A stretch of DNA of 64,000 bases from Alsobacter soli (GCF_003004785.1 NZ_PVZS01000009.1:124001-188000), one strand, 5' to 3'; positions 7,920 through 15,704 are shown, numbered from the stretch's first letter. Notes: generated by a model from the sequence alone, not told the origin. Numbers and translations are program-made.

Positions 7920-8495
7920 ATGGGCTCCAAATTCGCCGTCTTCGCATCCAAAACGAGCCGGTTTGCGGGTCACCCGCTTACCTTTGTGGCGTCGTGCCTC
8001 ATCATCGTCGTCTGGGGCGCGATGGGACCCTTCCTGGGCTATTCCGATACTTGGCAGCTCGCCATCAACACGGGAACCACGATCGTCACCTTCCTGATGG
8101 TCTTCCTGATTCAGAACACGCAAAACCGTGAATCGGCGGCAGTCCAGATCAAGCTGGACGAGTTGATCCGCGCGACGCATTCGGCCCGCAACACGCTGCT
8201 CGACCTGGAGGAACTCTCCGAGGATCAGCTCAATACGCTGCTGGAGCGGTATCGCGAAGTCGCCAAGCAGGCCCGCGACCCGAACATCTCGGAGGTGAAG
8301 GAGTTGGGAAAGCCGGAGGTCGTGGCTGCGATCGCCGAGGAGGTCGACGCCGCCGCAGACGCTCCGGCCGACTCGGAGGAGCGAAAGGAGCGCGTGGAAA
8401 CGGCCGCAGCCAAAGCCGTGGGCGTCGCAGCCGAGGATGTGCTCAGTCCCGTGAAGGAGAGGGCTGTCCGCAAGCGGCGCAAGGCGACCGACTAA
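7920..8495 (+). CDS. Low-affinity iron permease family membrane protein
   Basis: A 191-residue protein with two membrane helices at about residues 18-38 and 45-64 and the family block FLMVFLIQNTQNR right after the second helix. A long charged cytoplasmic tail (about 65-191) has an acidic Glu/Asp/Ala-rich middle and a basic end. The family is named after yeast Fet4 but the bacterial members have only two helices, so iron transport is not established. An AGGA ribosome binding site lies 5-10 bases before the ATG. It sits inside the stress island with a near-match EcfG promoter. Confidence 0.8.
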   Translation: MGSKFAVFASKTSRFAGHPLTFVASCLIIVVWGAMGPFLGYSDTWQLAINTGTTIVTFLMVFLIQNTQNRESAAVQIKLDELIRATHSARNTLLDLEELSEDQLNTLLERYREVAKQARDPNISEVKELGKPEVVAAIAEEVDAAADAPADSEERKERVETAAAKAVGVAAEDVLSPVKERAVRKRRKATD

Positions 8496-8541
8496 AACCG
8501 GCATTGAACGCCTTTGTGCGTTTTCACGCACCATGCCCTCG

Positions 8542-8566
8542 GGAACTTGGCCAGAGTGCTGACGTT
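8542..8566 (+). promoter_or_regulatory. EcfG promoter for the 8598 gene
   Basis: GGAAC (8542-8546), 16 bases, CGTT (8563-8566), 31 bases before the start codon. Confidence 0.85.
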
Positions 8567-8597
8567 GTCAAGCTGCATCTACACGGAGAGCTTCCCG

Positions 8598-8876
8598 ATG
8601 AACGCGTCGCGCATTCTCCCCACCGTCGCCTTCTCGGTCGCCGTTTCCTTCTTTTTTATTCCCCCGGTGGTCGCGGTGGTGAAGAGGGCGCCGGAGGCCA
8701 AGCCGTCCGCAACGCCGGCGAGCCTGGTGGTGAAGCGCGAAACGATCGCAGCAGCGCCCAAGGCTCGAACGATTTCCGGAACCTGCGCTCCCGCCGACGC
8801 GGCCGCCTCGTCAAGCGCCGATGGGAAGCGTTCTCCCTGGAATCCCTGGGTCGTCGCCTCACTGACCGCAGAATAG
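8598..8876 (+). CDS. Small secreted or membrane-anchored hypothetical protein, EcfG-regulated
   Basis: Not recognised. The 92-residue product starts with a signal-like or anchor segment (ILPTVAFSVAVSFFFIPP, about residues 5-22), followed by a low-complexity Ala/Ser/Pro/Lys-rich tail with a single cysteine. The ATG at 8598 has an ACGGAGAG ribosome binding site; a longer in-frame start at 8514 would lie upstream of the promoter. The exact EcfG promoter supports it as a real stress gene despite the low complexity. Confidence 0.6.
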   Translation: MNASRILPTVAFSVAVSFFFIPPVVAVVKRAPEAKPSATPASLVVKRETIAAAPKARTISGTCAPADAAASSSADGKRSPWNPWVVASLTAE

Positions 8877-8897
8877 AGCGGAGGGCAGGCGCGGCAT

Positions 8898-8923
8898 GGA
8901 ACCCCAGAGGCGCGCCCGTCGTT
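8898..8923 (+). promoter_or_regulatory. EcfG promoter with no gene directly downstream
   Basis: GGAAC (8898-8902), 17 bases, CGTT (8920-8923). No open reading frame follows; the next start codon is at 9156, behind its own EcfG promoter. It probably drives the small RNA candidate at 8930-9025. Confidence 0.75.
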
Positions 8924-8929
8924 AGGCTA

Positions 8930-9025
8930 GCAAGGCACGGTTCGGGCCAGAACGCCCCCTCCCGCCCGATCGAACCGAGCCAAACGGGATCCGCAGCTGA
9001 CCAGGCTGCGGATCCCGTTCTGCTT
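8930..9025 (+). ncRNA. Candidate general-stress small RNA
   Basis: The segment between an exact EcfG promoter and the next EcfG promoter has no coding frame but clear RNA structure. A 7-bp stem (8938-8944 with 8971-8977) encloses a 26-nt loop containing the C-rich run CGCCCCCTCCCGCCC (8953-8967), complementary to Shine-Dalgarno sequences. A perfect 15-bp hairpin follows (8983-8997 with 9005-9019, 7-nt loop). The expected start is near 8930, giving about 95 nt. The 3' side lacks a proper U-tract (CTGCTTGG follows), so termination is less certain. The plan resembles GsrN of Caulobacter, a sigma-T-dependent sRNA with a C-rich loop; homology is not claimed. Confidence 0.45.
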
Positions 9026-9048
9026 GGGGGGCCGGCAGGCGGCCGCGA

Positions 9049-9074
9049 GGAACCATCCAAAGAACCTGAACGTT
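9049..9074 (+). promoter_or_regulatory. EcfG promoter for the DUF3309-DUF883 operon
   Basis: GGAAC (9049-9053), 17 bases, CGTT (9071-9074), about 80 bases before the start at 9156. Confidence 0.85.
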
Positions 9075-9155
9075 GCCGCAGCATCAGGGTTCTCGACGAA
9101 AGAACCGAGGCAACAGGCGCGGCGCTGGCGCGCCAACCCATTCAGGAGATCGACC

Positions 9156-9314
9156 ATGGGCCTCAGCACCATTCTGCTGATCATCCTCATCCTCTTGCTG
9201 ATCGGCGCCGTGCCGACGTGGCCGTATAGTCGCGGCTGGGGCTATGGCCCGTCCGGCATTCTCGGCGTCGTGGTGCTGATCATCATCGTCCTGCTGCTGA
9301 CAGGCAGGATGTGA
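9156..9314 (+). CDS. DUF3309 small membrane protein
   Basis: A 52-residue protein with two hydrophobic helices (about residues 4-18 and 34-50) joined by the conserved loop PTWPYSRGWGYGPSG, diagnostic of DUF3309. The function is unknown; the family is widespread and small in proteobacteria. AGGAG lies 9-13 bases before the ATG. It is the first gene of a two-gene stress operon with the DUF883 protein, 22 bases downstream. Confidence 0.9.
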   Translation: MGLSTILLIILILLLIGAVPTWPYSRGWGYGPSGILGVVVLIIIVLLLTGRM

Positions 9315-9336
9315 GATCGAAACAGGGAGACATCAC

Positions 9337-9693
9337 GTGACTGATTTCGACAGCGTTTCTGGCGGGGGCAGCGGTCCGGAGGACGTCCGTGACGATCTCA
9401 ACAAGCTTCGCGCCGACCTCGGCAAGCTGAGCGAGGCGGTGGCCCAGTTGGTGCGAGAGCAGGCGGCGGAGCAGGCCGGCCGCGTCCGTGAGGCGGTCGA
9501 CACCGCTCGCGGGCAGGTGACCGACGCCGCAGGCAGTTTCGCGCGGGCCGGAAGCGGCCTTGCGGAAGACGCCCAGGCTCGCCTGCAGACGCTCGGGACC
9601 GAGCTGGAGGATTCCGTGCGGCGTAGTCCCATGACGGCGCTGCTCGTCGCGGGAATAACGGGCATGATCCTGGGTATGATGACGAGCCGCTAA
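9337..9693 (+). CDS. DUF883 (ElaB/YqjD-like) membrane-anchored protein
   Basis: A 118-residue protein starting with GTG at 9337, behind AGGGAGA. A long amphipathic helix (about residues 15-95) ends in a single C-terminal membrane segment (about 97-113, with MTALLVAGITGMILGMM). This matches DUF883; the E. coli relatives ElaB, YqjD and YgaM are stationary-phase proteins of the inner membrane, and YqjD binds ribosomes. A similar role here is inference. It is co-transcribed with the DUF3309 gene under EcfG control. Confidence 0.85.
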   Translation: MTDFDSVSGGGSGPEDVRDDLNKLRADLGKLSEAVAQLVREQAAEQAGRVREAVDTARGQVTDAAGSFARAGSGLAEDAQARLQTLGTELEDSVRRSPMTALLVAGITGMILGMMTSR

Positions 9694-9750
9694 GCTGTTG
9701 AAGGCGCAGCCTTAAGTTGTGTCTTTCTCATCTTCGACCTAAAGCGCAAA

Positions 9751-9800
9751 GAGAAACCCGTTGAAGCCGTTCAGAGGCGGCTTCAACGGGTTCTTGTTTT
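9751..9800. terminator. Bidirectional terminator between the DUF883 gene and phyR
   Basis: A perfect 15-bp stem (9755-9769 with 9778-9792) with an 8-nt loop is followed by CTTGTTTT on the plus strand and TCTCTTTG on the minus strand. It ends both convergent transcripts. Confidence 0.85.
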
Positions 9801-9813
9801 GGTTGAGCGAGCC

Positions 9814-10626
9814 TCAGGCGGACGCGGCGAGCTTGTCCGGGCGCTGGGCGCGGCGCTGGAAGAACAGCGCCTGGCTGATCACCGCCTTCACCGTATCGGT
9901 GAGGAACGGCTTGGTGATCAGGAAGGCGGGCTCCGGCCGGGTGCCCGTGAGGAAGCGCTCTGGATAGGCCGTAATGAAGATCACCGGGACCTCAATGGCG
10001 CCGAGGATCTCGTTGACGGCTTCGAGGCCCGAGGATCCATCCGCGAGCTGGATGTCCGCGAGGATCAGGCCAGGCCGCAGCTTCTGGATGGAGGCGACCG
10101 CCTCCTTGTGAGTGCGCGCCACGTCGACCACCCGGTGACCGAGGTCCTCTACCAGACTCTGGAGATCGAGGGCGATCAGCGGCTCGTCCTCGATGATGAG
10201 CACGTCGGTCTTGATCTGCTCGGCAAGCTCCTTGCCGGCCGCGTCGAGCAGCGCCTGGGCCTCACCGAGCGAACAATCGAGCGTCTGAGCGACCTCGGCG
10301 GTGCTGAAGCCCTCGAGGGAGCGCAACAGGAAGGCGATGCGGGAGCGCGGCGTCATCGCGTCGAGACTGCGCTGGGCGCCCAATTCGACGGGAGGCAGCC
10401 CGGGATCCACTTGGGCGTTGATCGGCACCGAGCGCCAGACCTCAAGCAGCAGGCGATAAAGGGCAATGCGCACATCGCCGTTCAGGTCGATGCGCGAAGG
10501 ATCAGATACAATCGATTCAAGAGTGGCCTGAACATAAACGTCGCCAATGCGTTGATTGCCGGTCAGCGCACGGGCGAAGCGGCGCAGGAACGGCAAATGC
10601 GGTGAGATGGCCTGAGAAATCGGCAT
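9814..10626 (-). CDS. phyR: PhyR, response regulator and anti-anti-sigma factor of the general stress response
   Basis: PhyR (270 residues) joins a sigma-factor-like domain (about 1-130, ECF sigma2/sigma4 fold) to a C-terminal receiver domain (about 140-258). Acidic residues Glu146 and Asp147, the phosphoacceptor Asp191, Thr219 in FITAYPERF and Lys239 are all present, with the family FATGUY-type signature around 218. When phosphorylated, PhyR binds NepR and frees EcfG. The start at 10626 matches the family length. It is divergent from nepR-ecfG, and both transcripts have exact EcfG promoters, so the circuit is autoregulated. Confidence 0.97.
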   Translation of the reverse strand: MPISQAISPHLPFLRRFARALTGNQRIGDVYVQATLESIVSDPSRIDLNGDVRIALYRLLLEVWRSVPINAQVDPGLPPVELGAQRSLDAMTPRSRIAFLLRSLEGFSTAEVAQTLDCSLGEAQALLDAAGKELAEQIKTDVLIIEDEPLIALDLQSLVEDLGHRVVDVARTHKEAVASIQKLRPGLILADIQLADGSSGLEAVNEILGAIEVPVIFITAYPERFLTGTRPEPAFLITKPFLTDTVKAVISQALFFQRRAQRPDKLAASA

Positions 10627-10671
10627 AACGCCCCCAATCGGTGACCGTGCGTGAGCGCGGCATTGGGCCAC

Positions 10672-10696
10672 AACGTACGGCTGAAAAAAAGGTTCC
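10672..10696 (-). promoter_or_regulatory. EcfG promoter for phyR
   Basis: Minus-strand GGAAC (10696-10692), 16 bases, CGTT (10675-10672). It mirrors the nepR-ecfG promoter with only nine bases between the two -35 elements. Confidence 0.9.
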
Positions 10697-10705
10697 CGCC
10701 AGACG

Positions 10706-10730
10706 GGAACCGGGAACGTAGCTGCGCGTT
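10706..10730 (+). promoter_or_regulatory. EcfG promoter for nepR-ecfG
   Basis: GGAAC (10706-10710), 16 bases, CGTT (10727-10730). A second GGAAC at 10713-10717 is too close to the CGTT to work with it. Confidence 0.9.
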
Positions 10731-10788
10731 GAAACTCCGAACTATCGTGCCGCGCGGAGCTGTCTTTCCGCGCCCCCGGAGGGTGGCA

Positions 10789-11004
10789 ATGACGCAGAAG
10801 AAGAGCGCCCGGCGCCCGGATCCAGCCAAGGCGGGTCCGGGTGGAGTCGGTCGTGAAGCGACCCCTGGTCTCGTTCCCCAGATCCAGGACCACATCGGGC
10901 GCCAGTTGAGAGCCGTTTACGAAGACGTCCTCAATCAGCCAGTACCAGACCGCTTCAAGGAGCTCATGGACAAACTCGACGAGAAGCTCGGAGAGACGGA
11001 ATGA
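10789..11004 (+). CDS. nepR: NepR anti-sigma factor
   Basis: This 71-residue protein is the anti-sigma factor that holds EcfG inactive until phosphorylated PhyR takes it away. The conserved core (about residues 31-66) contains IGRQLRAVYEDVLNQPVPDRF and a following amphipathic helix, while the N-terminal 28 residues are basic and disordered, as usual. Its end overlaps the ecfG start by four bases (ATGA), indicating translational coupling. It is transcribed from the EcfG promoter at 10706-10730. Confidence 0.95.
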   Translation: MTQKKSARRPDPAKAGPGGVGREATPGLVPQIQDHIGRQLRAVYEDVLNQPVPDRFKELMDKLDEKLGETE

Positions 11005-11573
11005 ACCCGCAGGGCAGCGCCAGCCTCAAGGCCGAACTGCTCGGCGCCATCCCGAGCCTGCGCGCCTTTGCGATGTCGCTCTCCGGAAATATCGACCGCG
11101 CCGACGACCTCGTGCAGGAAACCCTTGTGAAGGCCTGGAGCAATCTGGGGTCCTTCACCGAAGGCACGAACATGTCCGCCTGGCTGTTCACGATCCTTCG
11201 CAACATCTTCTACTCGGAATACCGCAAGCGCCGCCGCGAAGTGGCCGACCCCGAAGGGCAGATCGCGGCGCGGCTGGCCTCAGCTCCGTCGCAGAATTCG
11301 CACATGGATTTCCTGGACTTCCAGGACGCCCTGCAGCAGCTGTCGCCGGACCAGCGCGAGGCTCTGATCCTCGTGGGCGCCTCCGGGATGTCCTACGAGG
11401 AAGCCGCAGACATCTGCGGCTGCGCGGTCGGCACCATGAAGAGCCGCGTGAACCGGGCTCGCAATCGCCTGGGGCAGCTGCTCGCCATGGCGTCAGAAGA
11501 CGGCGCGGATGGCGACACGGCCTGGAATCCGGCCGAACCCGCCATGGACAAGCTTCTGCGCGCCGGGGAATAA
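11001..11573 (+). CDS. ecfG: EcfG, ECF sigma factor of the general stress response
   Basis: A 190-residue ECF15-type sigma factor that directs RNA polymerase to GGAAC-N16/17-CGTT promoters. Sigma region 2 (about 12-80) includes DDLVQETLVKAW and SAWLFTILRNIFYSEYRK; region 4 (about 108-165) has the SYEEAA helix-turn-helix start and GTMKSRVNRAR. It overlaps nepR by ATGA. The gene follows its own target-type promoter, so it is autoregulated, and a terminator lies 24 bases after its stop codon. Eleven other matching promoters in the window define its likely local regulon. Confidence 0.97.
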   Translation: MNPQGSASLKAELLGAIPSLRAFAMSLSGNIDRADDLVQETLVKAWSNLGSFTEGTNMSAWLFTILRNIFYSEYRKRRREVADPEGQIAARLASAPSQNSHMDFLDFQDALQQLSPDQREALILVGASGMSYEEAADICGCAVGTMKSRVNRARNRLGQLLAMASEDGADGDTAWNPAEPAMDKLLRAGE

Positions 11574-11597
11574 GCCAGCTCGCTTCCGAAATATCCG

Positions 11598-11628
11598 AGC
11601 CCGCGATCCTCGATCGCGGGCTTTTTTG
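11598..11628 (+). terminator. Terminator after ecfG
   Basis: An 11-bp stem (11598-11608 with 11612-11622) with a 3-nt loop is followed by TTTTT. Confidence 0.9.
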
Positions 11629-11749
11629 CGTGATCGCATTCCGTGTTTCGCGCGTTGCTTGATCTTGGCGGAGGGTACCTGCGCCGGTTGCTTGTCCGGA
11701 GCGGCGCAGCCGTGCCCTAGTTCGCTGGATCCAACAGAAGGAGAGAGGG

Positions 11750-12196
11750 ATGGGACTGTTCAAGTTCATCAAGGATGCGGGCGAGAAGCTGTTCGGCGCG
11801 AGCCCGAGCGCTGCGGCCACGCCCGAGGCCCTGCAGCAGGAGGTCGCCAAGCACGGGCTGCAGGCCCAAGGGCTTCAGGTCAGCGTGGAGGGCGACAAGG
11901 TGAAGGTCTCCGGCAACGCCATGTCCACGGCGGACGCGGAGAAGATCATCCTGGCGCTCGGCAACACGCAGGGCGTGGCGGAGGTCCAGAGCGACCTGAT
12001 CGTCAACAAGGAGACGCCGCCGTCCAACATGTACACGGTCGCCAAGGGCGACACGCTGTGGGCGATCGCCGAAAAGGAATACGGCAAGGGCAAGGGCGCC
12101 CACTACACGGAGATCTTCGAGGCCAACAAGCCGATGCTGACGCATCCCGACAAGATCTATCCGGGTCAGGTGTTGCGCATCCCGCCGCTCGCCTAA
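11750..12196 (+). CDS. BON and LysM domain protein (YgaU/Kbp-like)
   Basis: The 148-residue product has an N-terminal block MGLFKFIKDAGEKLFG, a BON domain (about residues 25-85) and a C-terminal LysM domain (about 94-146, with YTVAKGDTLWAIAEKEYG and a closing PGQVLRIPPL). The same layout is seen in E. coli YgaU (Kbp), a cytoplasmic potassium-binding protein of similar length. It has no signal peptide, in line with a cytoplasmic or loosely attached location. GGAGAGAGGG just before the ATG is a strong ribosome binding site. No EcfG consensus lies upstream although it is adjacent to the stress island. Confidence 0.9.
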   Translation: MGLFKFIKDAGEKLFGASPSAAATPEALQQEVAKHGLQAQGLQVSVEGDKVKVSGNAMSTADAEKIILALGNTQGVAEVQSDLIVNKETPPSNMYTVAKGDTLWAIAEKEYGKGKGAHYTEIFEANKPMLTHPDKIYPGQVLRIPPLA

Positions 12197-12314
12197 GGGG
12201 CGAACGGGGCGCACGCGTCCTGCGCGCGCCCCGCATCGCTCGCGCCGTCGCTCCCTCTGGCCAACTTGTTCGGATGGGCTAAAGTCCCGAGCAAACGTCA
12301 GGGAGCGTCGCCGC

Positions 12315-12656
12315 ATGTTTGGTTTTGGCCAAGGGCCCAGAGTCGAGGATCTCTCCGTCGAGGAGGTCAAGGCAGGGCTGGCCGACGGCTCCATTTTGCT
12401 TGTGGACGTGCGCGAGCCCAACGAGTGGGAGGCCGGCCACATCCCCGGCTCCGTGCTCTTTCCCCTGTCCACATTCGATCCGGCCGCGCTGCCCGAGGCG
12501 AACGGCAAGCGCGTCGTGCTTTCGTGCCGATCCGGCAAGCGCTCGCTCCAGGCCGCCGGGATCGCCCAGGCGCATGGCGTGGGCGTCGACGCCCATCTCG
12601 CCGGCGGTTTCCTCGACTGGGTGAACCACGGCGAACCTGTGGAGACCGGCTCCTAG
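12315..12656 (+). CDS. Single-domain rhodanese-like protein
   Basis: A 113-residue single rhodanese domain. It contains VDVREPNEWEAGHIPGS and the active-site loop CRSGKRS (71-77), with Cys71 as the sulfur-carrying nucleophile. Rhodaneses move sulfane sulfur; single-domain forms deliver it to partners such as molybdenum or Fe-S enzymes. It lies 48 bases upstream of the molybdenum hydroxylase gene. Supply of sulfur for the enzyme or its cofactor is possible but is inference from position alone. Confidence 0.9.
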   Translation: MFGFGQGPRVEDLSVEEVKAGLADGSILLVDVREPNEWEAGHIPGSVLFPLSTFDPAALPEANGKRVVLSCRSGKRSLQAAGIAQAHGVGVDAHLAGGFLDWVNHGEPVETGS

Positions 12657-12704
12657 TTCATCCCGCCTTCGTCCCACCTTCCTGCCTCTCCGAGAGACCT
12701 TCCC

Positions 12705-15020
12705 ATGACCGTGAAGAAGTTCGGCATCGGCCAGCCGCTCCGCCGCGTGGAGGACCAGCGCCTCGTCACGGGCGGCGGCCGCTATACCGCGGACTACCAG
12801 CCCGAGAAGCAGCTCGAAGCCGTGCTGCTGCGCAGCCCGCACGCTCATGCTCGGTTCACCTTCACGGACCTGGAGACGGCTCGCGCCATGAAGGGCGTGA
12901 AGCTGATCCTCACCCACGAGGACGTGGCGCATCTGGGCGACGTGCCCTGCCAGGCGGCCATGCCGAATTCCGACGGCACCCAGAACCACGTGGCGCACAT
13001 CCCCGTGCTGGCCAAAGGCGTGGCCAAGCACGTCGGCGACGCGGTCGCGTTCGTGGTGGCCGAGACTGTCAATCAAGCGAAGGACGCCGCCGAGGCGATC
13101 GGCGTCGACTGGGAGCCGCTGCCCGCGTCCGTGGACATGCGCGCGGCGCTGAAGCCTGGCGCACCGGCCGTCTGGACGGAACAGCCGGACAATGTGAGCT
13201 TCGACGCCGCCATGGGGGACAAGACCAAGGTGGACGGCATCTTCGCTTCCGCCGCCAAGGTCGTGAAGATCGAGATCGAGAACAACCGGCTGGTCACCAA
13301 TTACATGGAGACCCGCGGCGTCATCGCCGAGTACGACGCCAAGACGAAGAGCTACACGCTCACCCTGTCGAGCCAGGGCGTGCACGGCATCCGCGACACG
13401 CTCGCGGGGCAGGTTCTGAAGATCAAGCCGGAGAACATCCGCGTCGTCACCGGCGACGTCGGCGGCGGCTTCGGCACCAAGACGTTCTGCTACCGCGAGT
13501 ATCCGCTCGCCGCGGAGGCCGCGAAGCGGCTCAAACGGCCGGTGCGCTGGATCGCCGACCGGGCCGACCACTTCATGGGCGACGCCCAGGGCCGCGCCAA
13601 CATCGCCGTGGGCGAGGTCGCGATGGACAGGTCCGGCCAGTTCCTGGCCATGCGGTTCGACATCCTGGGCGACATCGGCGCGTACGCGTCCCAGTACGGG
13701 CCGTACATCCCGTATCTCGGGGCGACCATGATGACGGGCGTCTACAAGACGCCGGCGATCTATGTCCGCTGCCGCGGCGTCTACACCAACACGGTGCCGG
13801 TGGACGCCTACCGGGGAGCCGGTCGCCCGGAGGCCGCGTACCTCCTGGAGCGCCTCGTCGACAGGGCCGCGCGCGAGACAGGAATGAAGCCCGAGCAGAT
13901 CCGGCGCAAGAACTTCATCCCGTCGAGCGCCATGCCGTATTCCACGCCGATCGGGGACCGGACCTACGACACCGGCGACTTCGACCAGCATATGACCCGC
14001 GCCATGGAAGCGGCCAACTGGGCCGGCTTCAAGGAGCGGGTCCGCGCCGCGCGCAAGCAGAACAAGCTGCGCGGCATCGGCATGGCGACCTACATCGAGT
14101 GCACCGCCTGGGGCGAGGGCGAGGACGTGGAGATCCGGCTGGAGACCGACGGCACCGTGACCGTCTATTCCGGCACGCAGTCGAACGGGCAGGGGCACGC
14201 CACAGCCTATGCGCAGTTCGCCTCGCAGCACCTCGACATTCCGCTGGAGCGGATCAAGGTCGTGCAAGGCGACACCCTGACGGTGAAGACGGGCAACGGC
14301 ACGGGCGGGTCCCGCTCCATTCCGGTGGGCGGCGTGTCCGTGTATGCCGCGTCGCGCAATCTGGCCGAGAAGCTGAAGGACCTCGCCTCGCAGAAGCTCG
14401 AAGCCAGCGTGGCCGATCTCGAGGTGGCGGATGGCGGCGTGCGCGTGGCCGGCACCGACCGGCGCATCGACTTCGTCGACCTCGCCAACCTGCCCGAGGC
14501 CACCAAGGAACTGCGCACCGGCGAGGGCGACTTCACGCCGCCCAACGCCACCTACCCGAACGGGACACATATCGCGGAGGTCGAGATCGACCTCGACACC
14601 GGCGTCACGCAGGTGGTGCGCTACACCATCTGCGACGACTTCGGCATCGCGGTGAACCCGCTGCTGCTGGCCGGCCAGGTGCACGGGGGCGTGGTCCAGG
14701 GCATCGGCCAGGCGCTGCTGGAGAAGACGGTCTACGACGCGGATGGGCAGCTCGTGACGGCGAGCTTCATGGACTACACGCTGCCGCGCGCCGGGGACGT
14801 TCCCTTCCTCCACTTCGAAACCAAGAACGTTCCCTCCACCACGAACCCGCTCGGCATGAAGGGCGCCGGCGAGGCGGGGTCCATCGGGTCCTGCCCGGCC
14901 GTAATGAACGCGGTCGTGGACGCGCTCGACCGCGCCTTCGGCGTGCGCGACATCGACATGCCGGCGACGCCCGACCGCGTGTTCGACGTGATCCGTTCGG
15001 CCTCGACCCAAGCGGCCTGA
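12705..15020 (+). CDS. Molybdopterin-binding large subunit, xanthine dehydrogenase / CoxL family (form II type)
   Basis: The 771-residue product is a molybdenum hydroxylase large subunit. It starts with IGQPLRRVEDQRLVTGGGRY, the usual CoxL-family opening, has GGGFGTKTFCYREY in the molybdopterin region, AYRGAGR at 368-374 and the catalytic Glu723 in MKGAGEAGS. AYRGAGR marks form II (CO dehydrogenase-like, substrate uncertain) and not the AYXCSFR loop of true CO dehydrogenase. Small [2Fe-2S] and medium FAD subunits, normally adjacent, are missing. Two c-type cytochrome genes follow and could act as electron acceptors. Aldehydes or N-heterocycles are likely substrates. Confidence 0.9.
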   Translation: MTVKKFGIGQPLRRVEDQRLVTGGGRYTADYQPEKQLEAVLLRSPHAHARFTFTDLETARAMKGVKLILTHEDVAHLGDVPCQAAMPNSDGTQNHVAHIPVLAKGVAKHVGDAVAFVVAETVNQAKDAAEAIGVDWEPLPASVDMRAALKPGAPAVWTEQPDNVSFDAAMGDKTKVDGIFASAAKVVKIEIENNRLVTNYMETRGVIAEYDAKTKSYTLTLSSQGVHGIRDTLAGQVLKIKPENIRVVTGDVGGGFGTKTFCYREYPLAAEAAKRLKRPVRWIADRADHFMGDAQGRANIAVGEVAMDRSGQFLAMRFDILGDIGAYASQYGPYIPYLGATMMTGVYKTPAIYVRCRGVYTNTVPVDAYRGAGRPEAAYLLERLVDRAARETGMKPEQIRRKNFIPSSAMPYSTPIGDRTYDTGDFDQHMTRAMEAANWAGFKERVRAARKQNKLRGIGMATYIECTAWGEGEDVEIRLETDGTVTVYSGTQSNGQGHATAYAQFASQHLDIPLERIKVVQGDTLTVKTGNGTGGSRSIPVGGVSVYAASRNLAEKLKDLASQKLEASVADLEVADGGVRVAGTDRRIDFVDLANLPEATKELRTGEGDFTPPNATYPNGTHIAEVEIDLDTGVTQVVRYTICDDFGIAVNPLLLAGQVHGGVVQGIGQALLEKTVYDADGQLVTASFMDYTLPRAGDVPFLHFETKNVPSTTNPLGMKGAGEAGSIGSCPAVMNAVVDALDRAFGVRDIDMPATPDRVFDVIRSASTQAA

Positions 15021-15165
15021 TCACGTGTTGCTGACGCAAAGTTGATCTTGCAAGGATGCAAGATCGGCTTTGCGCCTCATTGGCTCGCTTTCCCTCATTC
15101 GCGGGGTCAACCTGCGCTTCCGATCAACCAGAGCTCCGTTGAACGAGCCAGGAGGAACTTCACTT

Positions 15166-15603
15166 ATGCTTCGCATCGCAATCGCCACCATCGCTGTCGC
15201 GCTCGGGGCCACCGCCGTGGTGGCCCAGTCGGACGTCATCGCGCAGCGTCGGGAGATCATGAAGGGCGTGGGCGCGGCCACCAAGGATCCGGGCGGCATG
15301 CTGAAAGGCGAGACGCCCTTCGACCTCGCCAAGGTGCAGAAGGCCCTCGCGACCTACCAGGACGCGGCTCAAAAAATGCCGACGCTCTACCCGGAGAATT
15401 CCAAGACGGGCGGCGAGACCACCGCCGCGCCGAAGATCTGGGAGGACATGGCGGGCTTCAAGGACCACTTCGCCAAGTTCGCCGCCGACGCCCAGAAGGC
15501 GTCCGCCGCCATCAAGGACGAGGCGACCTTCAAGGCGAACTTCCCCGCTGTGCTCAAGAACTGCGGCGGCTGCCACGAGACCTACCGGGTCAAGAAGAGC
15601 TGA
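15166..15603 (+). CDS. Cytochrome c-556 / c-prime type protein
   Basis: A 145-residue periplasmic cytochrome. The signal peptide (about 1-20, cleaved after VVA) is followed by a four-helix bundle with the single haem site CGGCH (133-137) close to the C-terminus, as in cytochrome c-prime. Met32, in REIMKGVG, is placed as in low-spin c-556 proteins where it is the second ligand. GGAGG precedes the ATG at 15166. It lies between the molybdenum hydroxylase and a di-haem cytochrome, and may carry electrons between them. Confidence 0.9.
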   Translation: MLRIAIATIAVALGATAVVAQSDVIAQRREIMKGVGAATKDPGGMLKGETPFDLAKVQKALATYQDAAQKMPTLYPENSKTGGETTAAPKIWEDMAGFKDHFAKFAADAQKASAAIKDEATFKANFPAVLKNCGGCHETYRVKKS

Positions 15604-15704
15604 GCGCCAAGCAGGCGCAACTCTCCCAGCCGGATCTCGTCCCGGAAGCCCCTCCGGCGCTGACTCTTGTCGGGCGACCGGACGGGAACGGCAGTTGTTC
15701 TCCG

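Noticed and set aside
12266-15034. Frames of more than 900 residues on both strands over the molybdenum hydroxylase
   Set aside because: Only the frame 12705-15020 has conserved motifs; the others are Arg/Gly-rich shadows.
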